Shown piece after piece: positions 41,676-49,819 of a stretch of 64,000 bases of DNA. This DNA is from DASXKD01 sp963806145. Its GTDB lineage: Bacteria; Actinomycetota; Actinomycetes; Streptosporangiales; Streptosporangiaceae. The stretch covers positions 5,072 to 69,071 of the forward strand of contig CAWDXD010000039.1 in assembly GCA_963806145.1 (NCBI GenBank). The letters are read 5' to 3'. The position numbers and the translations under genes are program-made. The first letter of the stretch is position 1; each line of letters begins with the position of its first letter. The notes beneath the pieces were generated by a model. That model saw only the letters and a program-made list of their open reading frames with translations, did not search any database and was not told the origin of the DNA.

Positions 41676-41948
41676 CAAATCCGTCCCCAGGCCACGCGCC
41701 TGCCAAGCAGAGCCGCGCAGGCCCTCCGCCTCCCACGGCACGCCGACCCGCTGGCACCCGAACAGAACGACCATTCCTGCGCTACGCAGACGACCGGCGC
41801 GACATACCACCAGCGCGTCCATATCGGCGGCTACGCGCGCTGGTTGCGTCGGCAGTACACTCCGCTCCGTGATCGCCGGCGCCCGCGCCAAAGCCCGCGG
41901 CCAGCTCGTCCGCGGCGGTATCCCCGGTCGGGCTGAGCCTTGGTTCGG
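41676..41948. other. Region without a recognised gene
   Basis: Long open frames exist on both strands but with no coherent protein features. Likely decayed DNA. Confidence 0.4.
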
Positions 41949-42089
41949 TTAATGGGCGGGGATGCCGAGCGCTTCGGGATGGGCCTGGCGGTAATGCTCG
42001 GTCAAGACCTCGCTGATGTTGCCTGGCCGGTAGGCGAGGGCATGGTCGCAGATCTGGCAGCGGGTGACCGGCAGTTGGGTGACGGTCAC
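41949..42089 (-). CDS. 46-residue zinc-finger-like small protein
   Basis: GTG 42089 to TAA 41949. It reads VTRCQICDHALAYRPG, then VLTEHYRQAHPEALGIP. The CxxC followed by HYRQAH gives a classical C2H2 zinc-finger arrangement. No ribosome binding site is evident, and an in-frame stop lies shortly upstream, so the start is limited to this GTG. Similar small proteins occur in actinobacterial accessory DNA. Function unknown. Confidence 0.5.
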   Translation of the reverse strand: MTVTQLPVTRCQICDHALAYRPGNISEVLTEHYRQAHPEALGIPAH

Positions 42090-42390
42090 CGGGAAGCGGC
42101 GGGAACGTGACGTGTGCTCATTACTTCATATGATGCCAGCTCCGCGGGAGTGACCTGGCCTCCATGCTCGCTCGAACGCGCGACTCGCGGCATGTGCGAG
42201 CGTTCTCGGCACAACGTGGCCTGTATAAATATGCGGGCCACGCACGCCATCCTGCCGTGGAAACCCTGACGGTAGGAACGCTGACGACGTGATAGGCCGG
42301 GCCAAGTAGGCACGCGCGACCCGCCGATCTGGGCGGGTTGACGGCCCGGGAAGTCCGGCCGGCTACTCGACCCGAAGGATCGTTATGGGC
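42090..42390. other. Region without a recognised gene
   Basis: No gene was supported. A GC-rich inverted repeat CCCGCC-GATCTG-GGCGGG followed by TTG occurs near 42320. It ends at the target duplication of the transposon. Confidence 0.4.
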
Positions 42391-42400
42391 CTGTGGCGGG
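42391..42400 (+). repeat. Left target-site duplication CTGTGGCGGG
   Basis: The 10-bp sequence CTGTGGCGGG abuts the left inverted repeat and recurs at 48930-48939 directly after the right inverted repeat. ISAs1-family elements make 8-10-bp duplications. Confidence 0.85.
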
Positions 42401-42433
42401 CAGGGTCCCGGCATAGTGGCGTGATGTCCGGTT
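42401..42433 (+). repeat. Left inverted repeat of the ISAs1-type transposon
   Basis: Begins CAGGGTCCCGGCATAGTGGC. The complement of 48897-48929 begins CAAGGCCCCGGCATAGTCGC. Confidence 0.85.
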
Positions 42434-42470
42434 GATGACCTGATGCACGTTCTGGCATTTGGCGGTGGAA

Positions 42471-42534
42471 CAGGCACGGTCTTCAAGATCATGTGGGTGT
42501 CGAATCCCATGATCACCGCGGAAGACCGTGCCTG
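42471..42534 (+). promoter_or_regulatory. Foldback structure covering the transposase start
   Basis: CAGGCACGGTCTTC (42471-42484) is the perfect inverted complement of GAAGACCGTGCCTG (42521-42534), with an inner pair GATCATG/CATGATC. The GTG start (42528-42530) is inside the right arm. Such foldbacks in insertion sequences block translation from transcripts that enter from outside. Confidence 0.6.
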
Positions 42535-43273
42535 CCGTGTCATTGTCCCTGATCAATCCTGCCCTGGAGCAACTTCAGGACCTGCCTGCCGACAGCTGCG
42601 TGCCGCTGGCTGATGAATGCCCGGGCCTGCTGGAGTGTCTGCAGCGGGTGCCCGATCCGCGAGGCCCGCGCGGGGTGCGGCACACCTTGACGTCGTTGTT
42701 ACTGACAGCAGTGGCGGCGGTGCTGGCGGGGGCGCGGTCGTTCACGGCGGTCGGTGAGTGGGTCGCCGACGCGCCGCCGCAGGTCCTGGCCGGGCTCGGG
42801 ATCCGCCGTGATCCGCTGGCCGGCAAGTTCGAGCCGCCGGATGAGGCCACCATCCGCCGGGTCCTGGAATGCGTCGGCGCCCGCGCGTTCGACGCCGCGG
42901 TAGGTTCCTGGCTCGCCGGGCGGCTGCGGGCCGCGGGCCAGCGACCGGGGCGCGGCCGGCGAGCGCGGCGGGCGCTGGCCGTGGACGGCAAGGCGGTGCG
43001 GGGGACCCGTCACGCTAGCAGCGACGGGCAGGCCGTGCACCTGCTGGCGGTCATCGATCAGCAGGCCAGCGCCGTCCTCGGGCAGGTCGGTGTGGATGGC
43101 AAGACCAATGAGATCACCCGGTTCGCCCCGCTGCTGGAGGAGCTGGACCTGGCCGGGTGCGTGATCACCGCAGATGCATTGCATACCCAGCGCGAGCACG
43201 CCGAGTTCCTGGTCACCAGCAAGCACGCCCATTACATCCTGGTCGTCGAGCATGGTGCACACTGCTCCTGTCT

Positions 43274-45499
43274 TTAGCTGGGTGTGTCAAACAGTCCAGG
43301 CTGGCCGTGTTCTACCTGGATACGCAGGCCTTGCCGGCGGCCCTGGGTGACCTGGATTGCGTTGAGCTCGCCGCGCTGGACCTTGTGCAACACGGTCTGG
43401 CGGGCGATCCCGAGGATCTGGGCTGCGGCGGCGAGGGTGACCCAGCCGGCGGGGGCCTGGGCTGTGATCCGGTCGCGGAGCTGCTGGTCGATGCGGATGC
43501 GCCACGGCGCGCCGGGGGTGAGCTGTTCTCCGATGAGGAAGCCTTCCCGCAGCCACCGGTAGAGGGTCGCGGTGGACACGCCGAGCTCGTGTCCTGCCTG
43601 GGCGATGGTGACCACGAGCGCATCATCTCGGCCGGGTGTGACATTGGGCGCTGCGGGCTGGTATCCGGCGATGTGGTGGTAGGCGCGGAGCTGGCAGATG
43701 TGGGCTTTGGTCCAGGTCAGCCCGGTGGCGGTGCGCCGGCCTTGCTGCCCGAGGATCTGGGCGATGGTGGCATCGTTGTAGTGCCCGGCGAGCCGGCGCA
43801 CCAGGTCCATGGTGTCCTCGCTGGTCACCCGGCTGTGCTGCCCGGTCCGGGCCAGCGGCACGGTCAGTTCGGTACTCGCGCCGCCCTGCCAGATGATCCG
43901 CAGGCCCGCGGCCCGTTTCCCGCTGCCGCCGGCCGGGCTGACGGTGATGACGATCTCGGCGATGACGGCGCGGAGCAGTTGCTTGCGCTGCACGTTGGTG
44001 GTGGTCGGCGCGTGGAATACTGCCCGCAGGTCGGCGCCGGCGGTGGTGATCCAGGCGGCTTCCTGCTCGGTCAGGGTGACGGGGCGGCGGCCCTGCTGGG
44101 CCGCGAGCTGGTTGCCGGCGATCCGGGCGGCGTTGAGCCTGGCCTCCAGGGCGGTCTCCAGGGTCCGGGCGACCAGCCGGTTCTCCGGCTCCACGTTGTC
44201 GTACTGGCGTCGCGCCCGGTCGGCTTCGAAGCGGGCGCGCTCGGCGGCGCGCTCAAAGACCGCCAGGTGCTGGCGGTGGCGGGCCTGGGCGTCCTGGAGT
44301 GCCTGGACGGTGGCTGCTAGGGCGGCGGGCTCGAGCGCGGCGAAGACCGCCTGCAGCACTGGCTCCTCCAGCCGGCGGCCCGCGACCTGCTGGCAGGTCT
44401 TCGCGCCGTACATCTGCTGGGCGCGGCCGCAGCGGTAAGCCGGGACGCCGTGGCGGTAGTTGACCTGCATGAGCCGCCCGCACCGGCCGCACCGCATCAG
44501 GCCCTGGAACCAGGCCCGGCCTTCCCGCGCGGCGCCGCCGCCGTCACCGGCTGGGACCGGCTTGTTCGCGGCCAGGGCGGCGATGTTGGCCTCGAAGGTG
44601 TCGATCGAGATGTAACCAGGGTGATGATCGGGGATCATCACCTGCCACTCCTGCCGGGGCAGCCGGCGTTGCCGGGAAGCGACCTTCCCGTCGGCTCCCA
44701 GGTATTTCTCGGTCCTGGTGCGGCCATAGCTGAAGATCCCCGCATAGGCGGGATGGGTCAACATGTCGTGCACCGCCGGGTATCCGGCCTCCGCCCAAGT
44801 GATCTTGCCGGTGCGCAGGTCCCGGCGGGGAAGCAGCAGCTCATCGGCGCGGAGGCTGACCACGACCTGCCGGGCCGAGCCGAGTTCGCGGAACCGGCGG
44901 AACACCGTGATGATCGCCTCGGCGACCGCCTGATCCGGCGCGATGATCACCTGATCGCCGTCGTCGTAGTCAAGCCCGGCGGGCAGGTTCAGCCGCAGCT
45001 CCCCACGGGCGGCCTTGCTGCGCAGCCCTTCGGTCAGCCGCGAACGCAGCAGGTGAAGCTCAGCTTCGGACATGGTGCCCTTCAAGCCGAGCAGCAGCCG
45101 GTCGTTGACCGCGGCAGGATGATAAACGCCATCGGCGTCGGCGATCAGCGTGTCGGTCAGAGCACACAGATCCAGCAGCTGGTACCAGTCGGTGTTGTTC
45201 CTGGCCAGCCGGGAAACCTCCAGGCTCAAGATGATCCCGGCCCGGCCCAGGCCAACATCGGCGACCAGCTCAGCGAACCCGCGGCGGCCCGCCGCCGAGG
45301 AACCCGAGCGGCCCAGATCATCATCGATCACCACGATCTGATTTCCGGCCCAGCCCAGCGCCTTGGCCCGGCCAGACAGGTCGTACTGCCGGTGCAGGCT
45401 CTCGGTATTGCGGGTCATCTGCGCCAGCGTCGATTGCCGGACATAGATATAGGCATCCCGCCGCAAGTGCACCGCTGACGGCTCGGCCACATCACTCAC
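43274..45499 (-). CDS. Large serine recombinase
   Basis: A 741-residue enzyme from GTG 45499. The N-terminal resolvase domain begins AYIYVRQSTLAQ with the catalytic Ser after Arg-Gln, then SGSSAAGRRGFAELV and LEVSRLARNNTDWYQL with the active-site arginines. A recombinase domain follows, then a zinc ribbon (CGRCGRLM ... YRCGRAQQMYGAKTC) and a long coiled coil. Unusually, two HTH segments occur near the C-terminus (HELGVSTATLYRWLREG and AAAQILGIARQTVLHKVQRG). It should excise and integrate the element. The start overlaps the 69-residue gene by 8 bp. Confidence 0.93.
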   Translation of the reverse strand: MSDVAEPSAVHLRRDAYIYVRQSTLAQMTRNTESLHRQYDLSGRAKALGWAGNQIVVIDDDLGRSGSSAAGRRGFAELVADVGLGRAGIILSLEVSRLARNNTDWYQLLDLCALTDTLIADADGVYHPAAVNDRLLLGLKGTMSEAELHLLRSRLTEGLRSKAARGELRLNLPAGLDYDDGDQVIIAPDQAVAEAIITVFRRFRELGSARQVVVSLRADELLLPRRDLRTGKITWAEAGYPAVHDMLTHPAYAGIFSYGRTRTEKYLGADGKVASRQRRLPRQEWQVMIPDHHPGYISIDTFEANIAALAANKPVPAGDGGGAAREGRAWFQGLMRCGRCGRLMQVNYRHGVPAYRCGRAQQMYGAKTCQQVAGRRLEEPVLQAVFAALEPAALAATVQALQDAQARHRQHLAVFERAAERARFEADRARRQYDNVEPENRLVARTLETALEARLNAARIAGNQLAAQQGRRPVTLTEQEAAWITTAGADLRAVFHAPTTTNVQRKQLLRAVIAEIVITVSPAGGSGKRAAGLRIIWQGGASTELTVPLARTGQHSRVTSEDTMDLVRRLAGHYNDATIAQILGQQGRRTATGLTWTKAHICQLRAYHHIAGYQPAAPNVTPGRDDALVVTIAQAGHELGVSTATLYRWLREGFLIGEQLTPGAPWRIRIDQQLRDRITAQAPAGWVTLAAAAQILGIARQTVLHKVQRGELNAIQVTQGRRQGLRIQVEHGQPGLFDTPS

Positions 45500-45701
45500 C
45501 CGCCCCAGCGGCCGGATCTGCGGCCGCCACCGACGCGCCGCGGCCCTCGACCAGCACACCCGCAGCGATCATCGCCGCTAGCAGGCCCATCACCTGGACC
45601 TGGGCCGCCTCCGGCAGCCGCGTCCACAGATCCACCGCCGCCGGCCCGCCGCCCACATCGAGCGCGAGCTGGCGCGCAGGCACTACCCTCATGGCACGCA
45701 C
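45492..45701 (-). CDS. Small protein coupled to the serine recombinase
   Basis: A 69-residue protein, starting at GTG 45701 or, nine bases later, ATG 45692, behind GAGGTG. It is hydrophobic in the middle (VQVMGLLAAMIAAGVLVEG) and Ala/Gly-rich at the end. Its stop overlaps the recombinase start (GTGAGTGA), so translation is coupled. It might be an accessory or directionality factor; no family was recognised. Confidence 0.6.
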   Translation of the reverse strand: MRAMRVVPARQLALDVGGGPAAVDLWTRLPEAAQVQVMGLLAAMIAAGVLVEGRGASVAAADPAAGAGE

Positions 45702-45828
45702 GCAGGTTCACCTCTTCCAAGTCATGACCGTGATCAGGAACTGGGGCGAACCTACGTGCGTACTTGCGCCCCGGCCAGGACCCCGCCGGCCCGGCACACC
45801 CCGCCGCAGGCAGCCCAGCCAACGGTGC

Positions 45829-46116
45829 TCACCGGGCGTCCCCGGCCAGCGCACCCGGCCCGGCCACGCCATCGCGCAGCCGAAGGACCAGGACCCGCAG
45901 CTCCCGCAGGCCTGCCACGTCCAGCACCAGGCCCAGGCGCTCCTCGCCGTCACCATGCACATCCGTCGCATCGGCACGGACCAGGCCAGGCCGCCCCTCC
46001 GGCAGCCTCACCTTCAGATGAAGCACCCCGTCAACGTGCCGGAACGCATACGCCGTCAAACGGCTCCCGAACAACGGATGCACGGTCGCCGTGACCAGCA
46101 CCTCACACGGCAACAC
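45829..46116 (-). CDS. Possible DUF5372-like protein of the recombinase element
   Basis: A 95-residue protein from GTG 46116. VTATVHPLFGSRLTAYAFRH and LKVRLPEGRPGLVRADATDV recall the small 'HPLFG' proteins found next to recombinases in other bacteria, though the match is by memory. It is followed by LGLVLDVAGLRELRVLVLRL. The start lies 35 bp inside the element, so it would be promoted from the element end. Confidence 0.5.
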   Translation of the reverse strand: MLPCEVLVTATVHPLFGSRLTAYAFRHVDGVLHLKVRLPEGRPGLVRADATDVHGDGEERLGLVLDVAGLRELRVLVLRLRDGVAGPGALAGDAR

Positions 46117-46671
46117 CGCACGAACATGCCGTAGTCTGTCGCCTTCTTGGTGAAGATGAACCAGCCCAGCCTGTACGCCCAGGTCAAAAACCTGCCCTGG
46201 CGCAACATCCCCGCCGGTGACCGGCAGCACGACTGCGGCCACGGCCGCGACGAGCACCGCACGCTCAAAGCCGCCACGGTCGCCGCCGGGCTCGCCTTCC
46301 CGCATGCCGCCCAGGCCATCCGCGTCACCCGCCGGATCCGGCTCCTGTCTGGCCAGAAGAAGTGGCGCACCTTCACCATCTACGCCATCACCAGCCTGAC
46401 CGCCAGCCAGGCCAGCCCCGCCCAGCTCGCCGGATGGATCCGCGGCCACTGGCACATCGAAGCCCTGCACCACATCCGCGACGTCACCTACGGCGAAGAC
46501 GCCTCCCAGACCCGCACCGGCAACGGACCCCAGGTCATGGCCACCCTGCGCAACCTCGCCATCGGTATCTTCAAGCTAGCCGGGCACCAGAACATCGCCG
46601 CTGCCTGCCGCCACCACGCCCGGGACGCCACCCGGATCCTGGCCACCCTCGGACTCAGCCCGGCATGACCC

Positions 46672-46702
46672 AAACGGGCATCACGTGACATGCCGGGCCT
46701 GG
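46672..46702 (-). repeat. Internal ISAs1-type inverted repeat
   Basis: Begins AAACGGGCATCACGTGACAT and lies 3 bp after the transposase stop. Its complement resembles the left repeat (CCCGGCAT, CGTGATG, CCG) but is one base shorter and more diverged. It would be the original right end of a simple ISAs1 copy. Confidence 0.65.
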
Positions 46703-47206
46703 GCAGCGCTGGCACTGGCCGCGTATGCTGGCACTGGCAGCCACGCCTGCCTGATCCGAGCTACGCCAGCCCGGCGCTGGAGGTAGTGATCGAGGACAAG
46801 AGCGGCGCAGCCCTTGCGTGGGTACTCCTTTTCCTTCCATCGTGATCACTTGCTGCGGTGGCCAGACGCCGGGACAGGGCCGCCGGATCGAGGGCACGAT
46901 GTCGCACGACAAGATCAGCGCAGCAGCCCGCAAGCGCATGGCGGAGACAGGTGAGCCGTATGCCGTCGCCCGGCGCGCGGTCATCAAGGAGCACCAGGCG
47001 GCCGGGAGGCAGATCCCGCCGTCGGATGCCCAGTGGTTCGCGATCAGCTACAGCAGGGCCGGGATAGACAAGATTACGGCCTGGCTGGACACCCTTGCCA
47101 GCCGCGGTCCGGGTAAATCGGGTGTGGAGGTCGGCCCCGACGAGATCCGCGTCCGGATGGGCTCCTACAAGCTCGACATACCGCGGCAGTCCGTGCTGTC
47201 CGCTAG

Positions 47207-48452
47207 TGCGCTGACCAATAACGTTTGCCGGGTCTGATCATGCGGCTTTGGCCCGGGGGCGGCCCCAGCGCTGCTGGCGCTCGCTGCGGATGCGGGCTCG
47301 CTCGCGGCGCTGGGCGGCCAGGACGTCGGGGTGGCGGGCGTTGGCGTTGCGCCACCGCAGGTACTCCTGCAGGCGCCCGGCCAGGACGGTGTGGTTCGGG
47401 TGGTCGGAGTTCCCCATGACGAAGGTTCGCAGTGGCCCGAACTGGGCCTCGATCGGGTTGGCCCACGACGCGCTCGTCGGCGTGAAGCACAGCTCGACGT
47501 TCGCCTGCTGCGCCCAGGCCCGGATGGCGGGGGTCTTGTTCGCGGACAGGTTGTCCATGATCACGAACAGCCGGTAGCCGCCGGGCCTGGCCTCCCGGAT
47601 CGACTTGAGCGCGGCCAGGGTGTGGCCGCCGCCCTTGCGCCGCCGGGTGACGCCCCACAGTTGGTCATCACCGAGGGAGTAACAGCCGTGGAAGTAGCGG
47701 ATGCCGTGCGTGCGGTGATAGGTGGCGGGCAGCCGGGCGGGCTTGCTGCGCGGTGCCCAGGCCGTGCCGTGGCAGGGCCGGATCGATAATGGCCCGAACT
47801 GGTCGAACGCGAAGCACCTGTCGGGGAAGCTGCTGGTGACGTGCTCAATCCGGTCCAGCTTCGCCTCCTTATCCGGGTCGGCGGACTCCTTCCAGGTCCG
47901 CGTCCGCTGGAAGGAGATCCCGCGCTCGCGCAGGAGCTGGCGCAGCCGCTCCCGGCTGGCCGTGATCCCGCGCGAGGCCAGGTACGCGGCGAGCTTGCGG
48001 ACACTCCAGTGCGTGAACGGCTGGCCCAGCTTCTCCGGGCGGGTCATGGCCGCCGTGACGATGACCTGCACGTCGTCATCACTGATCAGGCGGGGACGGC
48101 CTCCCGCCCAGCGAGGGTCCAGCGCAGCCAGCCCTTTCTCGTTGAATGCGTGGATCACGTCGCGGACCGTGTCCTCGTCCGCCGCGACAAGCCGCGCGAT
48201 CGCCGTGGCCGGGGTTCCCGACGACGACGCCATGATGATCATCGCCCGGCGTACCCTTATCGACCCGTGCTTCCCGCGGCGCACGATCTGCTGCAGCCGC
48301 TGCCCCTCCTGATCCGTCAGCCGCCGCGCCCGCACCGGCTCAGCCATCAGCTCTCCTGGCACTCGATTCCCACATCACGACATCGAGTGTGCGGCACCCC
48401 CAGCCACCCCGCGGCACATCACCAGAGCCGGTGAACGTTTGTGGTCAGCGCA
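47207..48452 (-). mobile_element. IS630-family insertion sequence
   Basis: A 1246-bp element bordered by CTAG on both sides (47203-47206 and 48453-48456). Ends TGCGCTGACCA ... CGTT and its complement match at most of the first 28 positions. IS630 elements target TA, here within CTAG. It contains one intact transposase gene. Confidence 0.88.
47238..48347 (-). CDS. IS630-family transposase
   Basis: A 369-residue enzyme from ATG 48347 behind AGGAGAG. The N-terminal HTH region reads RRGKHGSIRVRRAMIIMASS and AARLVAADEDTVRDVIHAF-like helices. The DDE domain has CFAFDQFGPLS, LFVIMDNLSANKT and SASWANPIEAQFGPLR (the third acidic residue). It seems complete, so the element may still move. Confidence 0.92.
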   Translation of the reverse strand: MAEPVRARRLTDQEGQRLQQIVRRGKHGSIRVRRAMIIMASSSGTPATAIARLVAADEDTVRDVIHAFNEKGLAALDPRWAGGRPRLISDDDVQVIVTAAMTRPEKLGQPFTHWSVRKLAAYLASRGITASRERLRQLLRERGISFQRTRTWKESADPDKEAKLDRIEHVTSSFPDRCFAFDQFGPLSIRPCHGTAWAPRSKPARLPATYHRTHGIRYFHGCYSLGDDQLWGVTRRRKGGGHTLAALKSIREARPGGYRLFVIMDNLSANKTPAIRAWAQQANVELCFTPTSASWANPIEAQFGPLRTFVMGNSDHPNHTVLAGRLQEYLRWRNANARHPDVLAAQRRERARIRSERQQRWGRPRAKAA

Positions 48453-48896
48453 CTAGCCGGTCTCAGGAAAAGCTCCATGGAACGACTGGCGTGCACATCC
48501 ACAAGAAGGGGCAGTTGCTGGTGAACGGCTCTGCCGACGGCCTGGTGGAAGTCACGATCGAGCCACCCTGCCACACCGATCGCACGCCCAGCACCATGTT
48601 CGTCAAGGAGAAGGTGGACTCACTTCTCGTGAGCCTCGTCGACCCCGACGGTTTCATCGCCGCCCTCGAACCTGACAGGCACACTTAAAATCACGTGACC
48701 TGCCTGCGAGAATGGCCGGAATACCCATAACCCGTAACTGGCTCCCCCCGTCCTCCTGATAGACGCCGAGGTCTTCCCCGGCGAGAGGGTGCCCGGCGCT
48801 GAGAGGACAACCCCGCCGGTTCATGCAGCCCGGTCATCGGGTACATGACGGCGGGGACGGCCCGCGGGTGCGGGTGGCAGACCACCAGTGGCGCCA

Positions 48897-48929
48897 AAAC
48901 GGACATCACGCGACTATGCCGGGGCCTTG
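48897..48929 (-). repeat. Right inverted repeat of the ISAs1-type transposon
   Basis: Matches 42401-42433 at 29 of 33 positions in inverted orientation. Confidence 0.85.
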
Positions 48930-48939
48930 CTGTGGCGGG
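48930..48939 (+). repeat. Right target-site duplication CTGTGGCGGG
   Basis: Identical to 42391-42400 and flush with the right inverted repeat. Confidence 0.85.
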
Positions 48940-48997
48940 GTTGTTAACGCTGGGCGGATATGGCGGTCGCCGAGCTGCTGTGGCTGTCCGTTATCGA

Positions 48998-49342
48998 TTA
49001 ACTGGTGTCGCCTGAACTAAAGAACGTGGCGAAGCTGCCCGCGACTGCGGTGACGACGAAGATGGCCCACGCTTCGAGGCCGACATCGACAATCTTGCCG
49101 ACCGGCGTCAGCGGGTTCGTCATACTCGACGAAACGGTCAGCAATTGCACGGCGCAGAAGAAGGCTGCATCACCGAATCCGTGGATGTTCCCGCCTTTCT
49201 GACCGCTCTCAAATACCCATATGAGCACCGTGCCGACGGCGAAGACCACGCTTGACAATCCGAACGCAAGCACCAAGCGCGCGAACAGCCGACGGTGCCG
49301 TTCCTCTCGCGTGAAGAGCCTCGACAATTCTTCTCGTATCAC
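48998..49342 (-). CDS. 2TM pore-loop (ion-channel-like) protein without a standard selectivity filter
   Basis: A 114-residue protein from GTG 49342 with AAGGAGAG upstream. Two membrane helices (LVLAFGLSSVVFAVGTVLIWVF; LEAWAIFVVTAVAGSFATFF) flank a loop, AAFFCAVQLLTVSSSMTNPLTPVGKIVDVG by position 70-98. The order helix, pore helix, TV---, P-TP-GK-, helix mirrors two-TM potassium channels, but TVGYG is replaced by TVSSS. It could be a channel with altered selectivity or a non-conducting relative. Confidence 0.6.
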   Translation of the reverse strand: MIREELSRLFTREERHRRLFARLVLAFGLSSVVFAVGTVLIWVFESGQKGGNIHGFGDAAFFCAVQLLTVSSSMTNPLTPVGKIVDVGLEAWAIFVVTAVAGSFATFFSSGDTS

Positions 49343-49819
49343 AGCGGACTCTCCTTCCGCCCCCTCGCAGCGGTGCGAGGGGGCCCGATGATGCTTCGGC
49401 GGCCAGCCGGGGGCAAGGCCGCAGTCGAACTGGCCGCCGAAGCGGCACTATGTGAAGCCGCCGTGCCGCTGTCCTGCTCTTTTGTACCGAAGCATGCCGT
49501 GCCACGAGCGCTCGACCAGGCATTTCGTGCGCTCTGTTCCGGTGGGCCAGCCCTGCCCGCAGGGCTCGAACCGAGTTCATCCATAGCGGCCCGGCACCCG
49601 TGGGCGCAAACCTCGTACATCCTGACAGGCTTGATGGCGGAGTGTGACCGGTTGCCCACGCTGCAGATGCGTGTAACCGCCGTTTCTATACGCTGGCGCA
49701 CGCTCGGCCCTGGGTCAGATGCAGTGCCCAGATCGGACATTCTGGCGTGCCCGGGGAGCATGCGGGTCCTCAAGCGCGCTGGGCTCGGCGTTGGCTCGTG
49801 TGCGGCCGGACGGGGTTGG
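49343..49819. other. Region without a recognised gene
   Basis: About 480 bp. It holds a perfect stem CCCCCTCGCA-GCGG-TGCGAGGGGG (49360-49383) next to the pore-loop gene. Open frames on both strands show no family features. Confidence 0.4.

Larger units (their letters stand above)
43247..46151 (-). mobile_element. 2.9-kb serine-recombinase mobile element
   Basis: Inserted in the ISAs1 transposase between 43246 and 46152. GT is present at both junctions (43245-43246 and 46150-46151), and removing 43247-46151 restores the reading frame exactly. This 2-base crossover without longer duplication is the signature of large serine recombinases. The element holds three minus-strand genes: a possible DUF5372-like protein, a 69-residue protein and the recombinase, whose stop lies 27 bp from one end. 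Confidence 0.82.
42528..46668 (+). pseudogene. ISAs1-family transposase, interrupted
   Basis: The N-terminal part (42528-43246) has the DUF4338-like start LPLADECPGLLECLQRVPDPRG, PDEATIRRVLECV, AVDGKAVRGTRH and VITADALHTQ; it stops at HAHYILVV. The C-terminal part resumes at 46152 with KMNQPSLYAQVKNLPWRNIP, RIRLLSGQKKW, IRGHWHIEALHHIRDVTYGEDAS to TGA 46668. Joined at a shared GT dinucleotide, the two give one uninterrupted transposase of about 410 residues, so the gene was intact before the 2.9-kb insertion. Confidence 0.88.
46899..48688 (+). pseudogene. Passenger gene of unknown function, split by IS630
   Basis: The first part (46899-47206) encodes SHDKISAAARKRMAETGEPY, AVARRAVIKEHQ, WFAISYSRAGIDKITAWLDT and RVRMGSYKLDIPRQSVLSAS. 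The second part (48457-48688) continues as RSQEKLHGTTGVH, LLVNGSADGLVEVTIEPPCH, MFVKEKVDSLLVSLVDPDGFIAAL. Removing 47207-48452 and one CTAG copy gives a single frame of about 180 residues. The rejoined protein resembles small actinobacterial proteins of unknown role. Confidence 0.82.
42401..48929. mobile_element. Composite ISAs1-type transposon with two nested insertions
   Basis: Ends are 33-bp inverted repeats (42401-42433 and 48897-48929) identical at 29 of 33 positions, flanked flush by a 10-bp direct repeat. The unit contains an ISAs1-family transposase split by a serine-recombinase element, an internal related inverted repeat (46672-46702), a passenger gene split by an IS630 element, and about 400 bp of non-coding DNA. 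The inner repeat is more diverged from the left end than the outer one, so the outer pair was used in the last transposition. Confidence 0.82.

Noticed and set aside
42121..42543. 140-residue minus-strand frame before the ISAs1 transposase
   Set aside because: It spans the target duplication and the transposon end, so it cannot be an ancestral gene, and no domain is visible.
45691..46134. 147-residue plus-strand frame in the recombinase element
   Set aside because: Low-complexity Pro/Arg/Gln composition; the minus-strand HPLFG protein is more coherent and matches the direction of the other element genes.
42391..48939. Integrative element ended by the tRNA-Glu gene
   Set aside because: No tRNA-derived direct repeat was found. 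The ISAs1 repeats and 10-bp duplication explain this part better.
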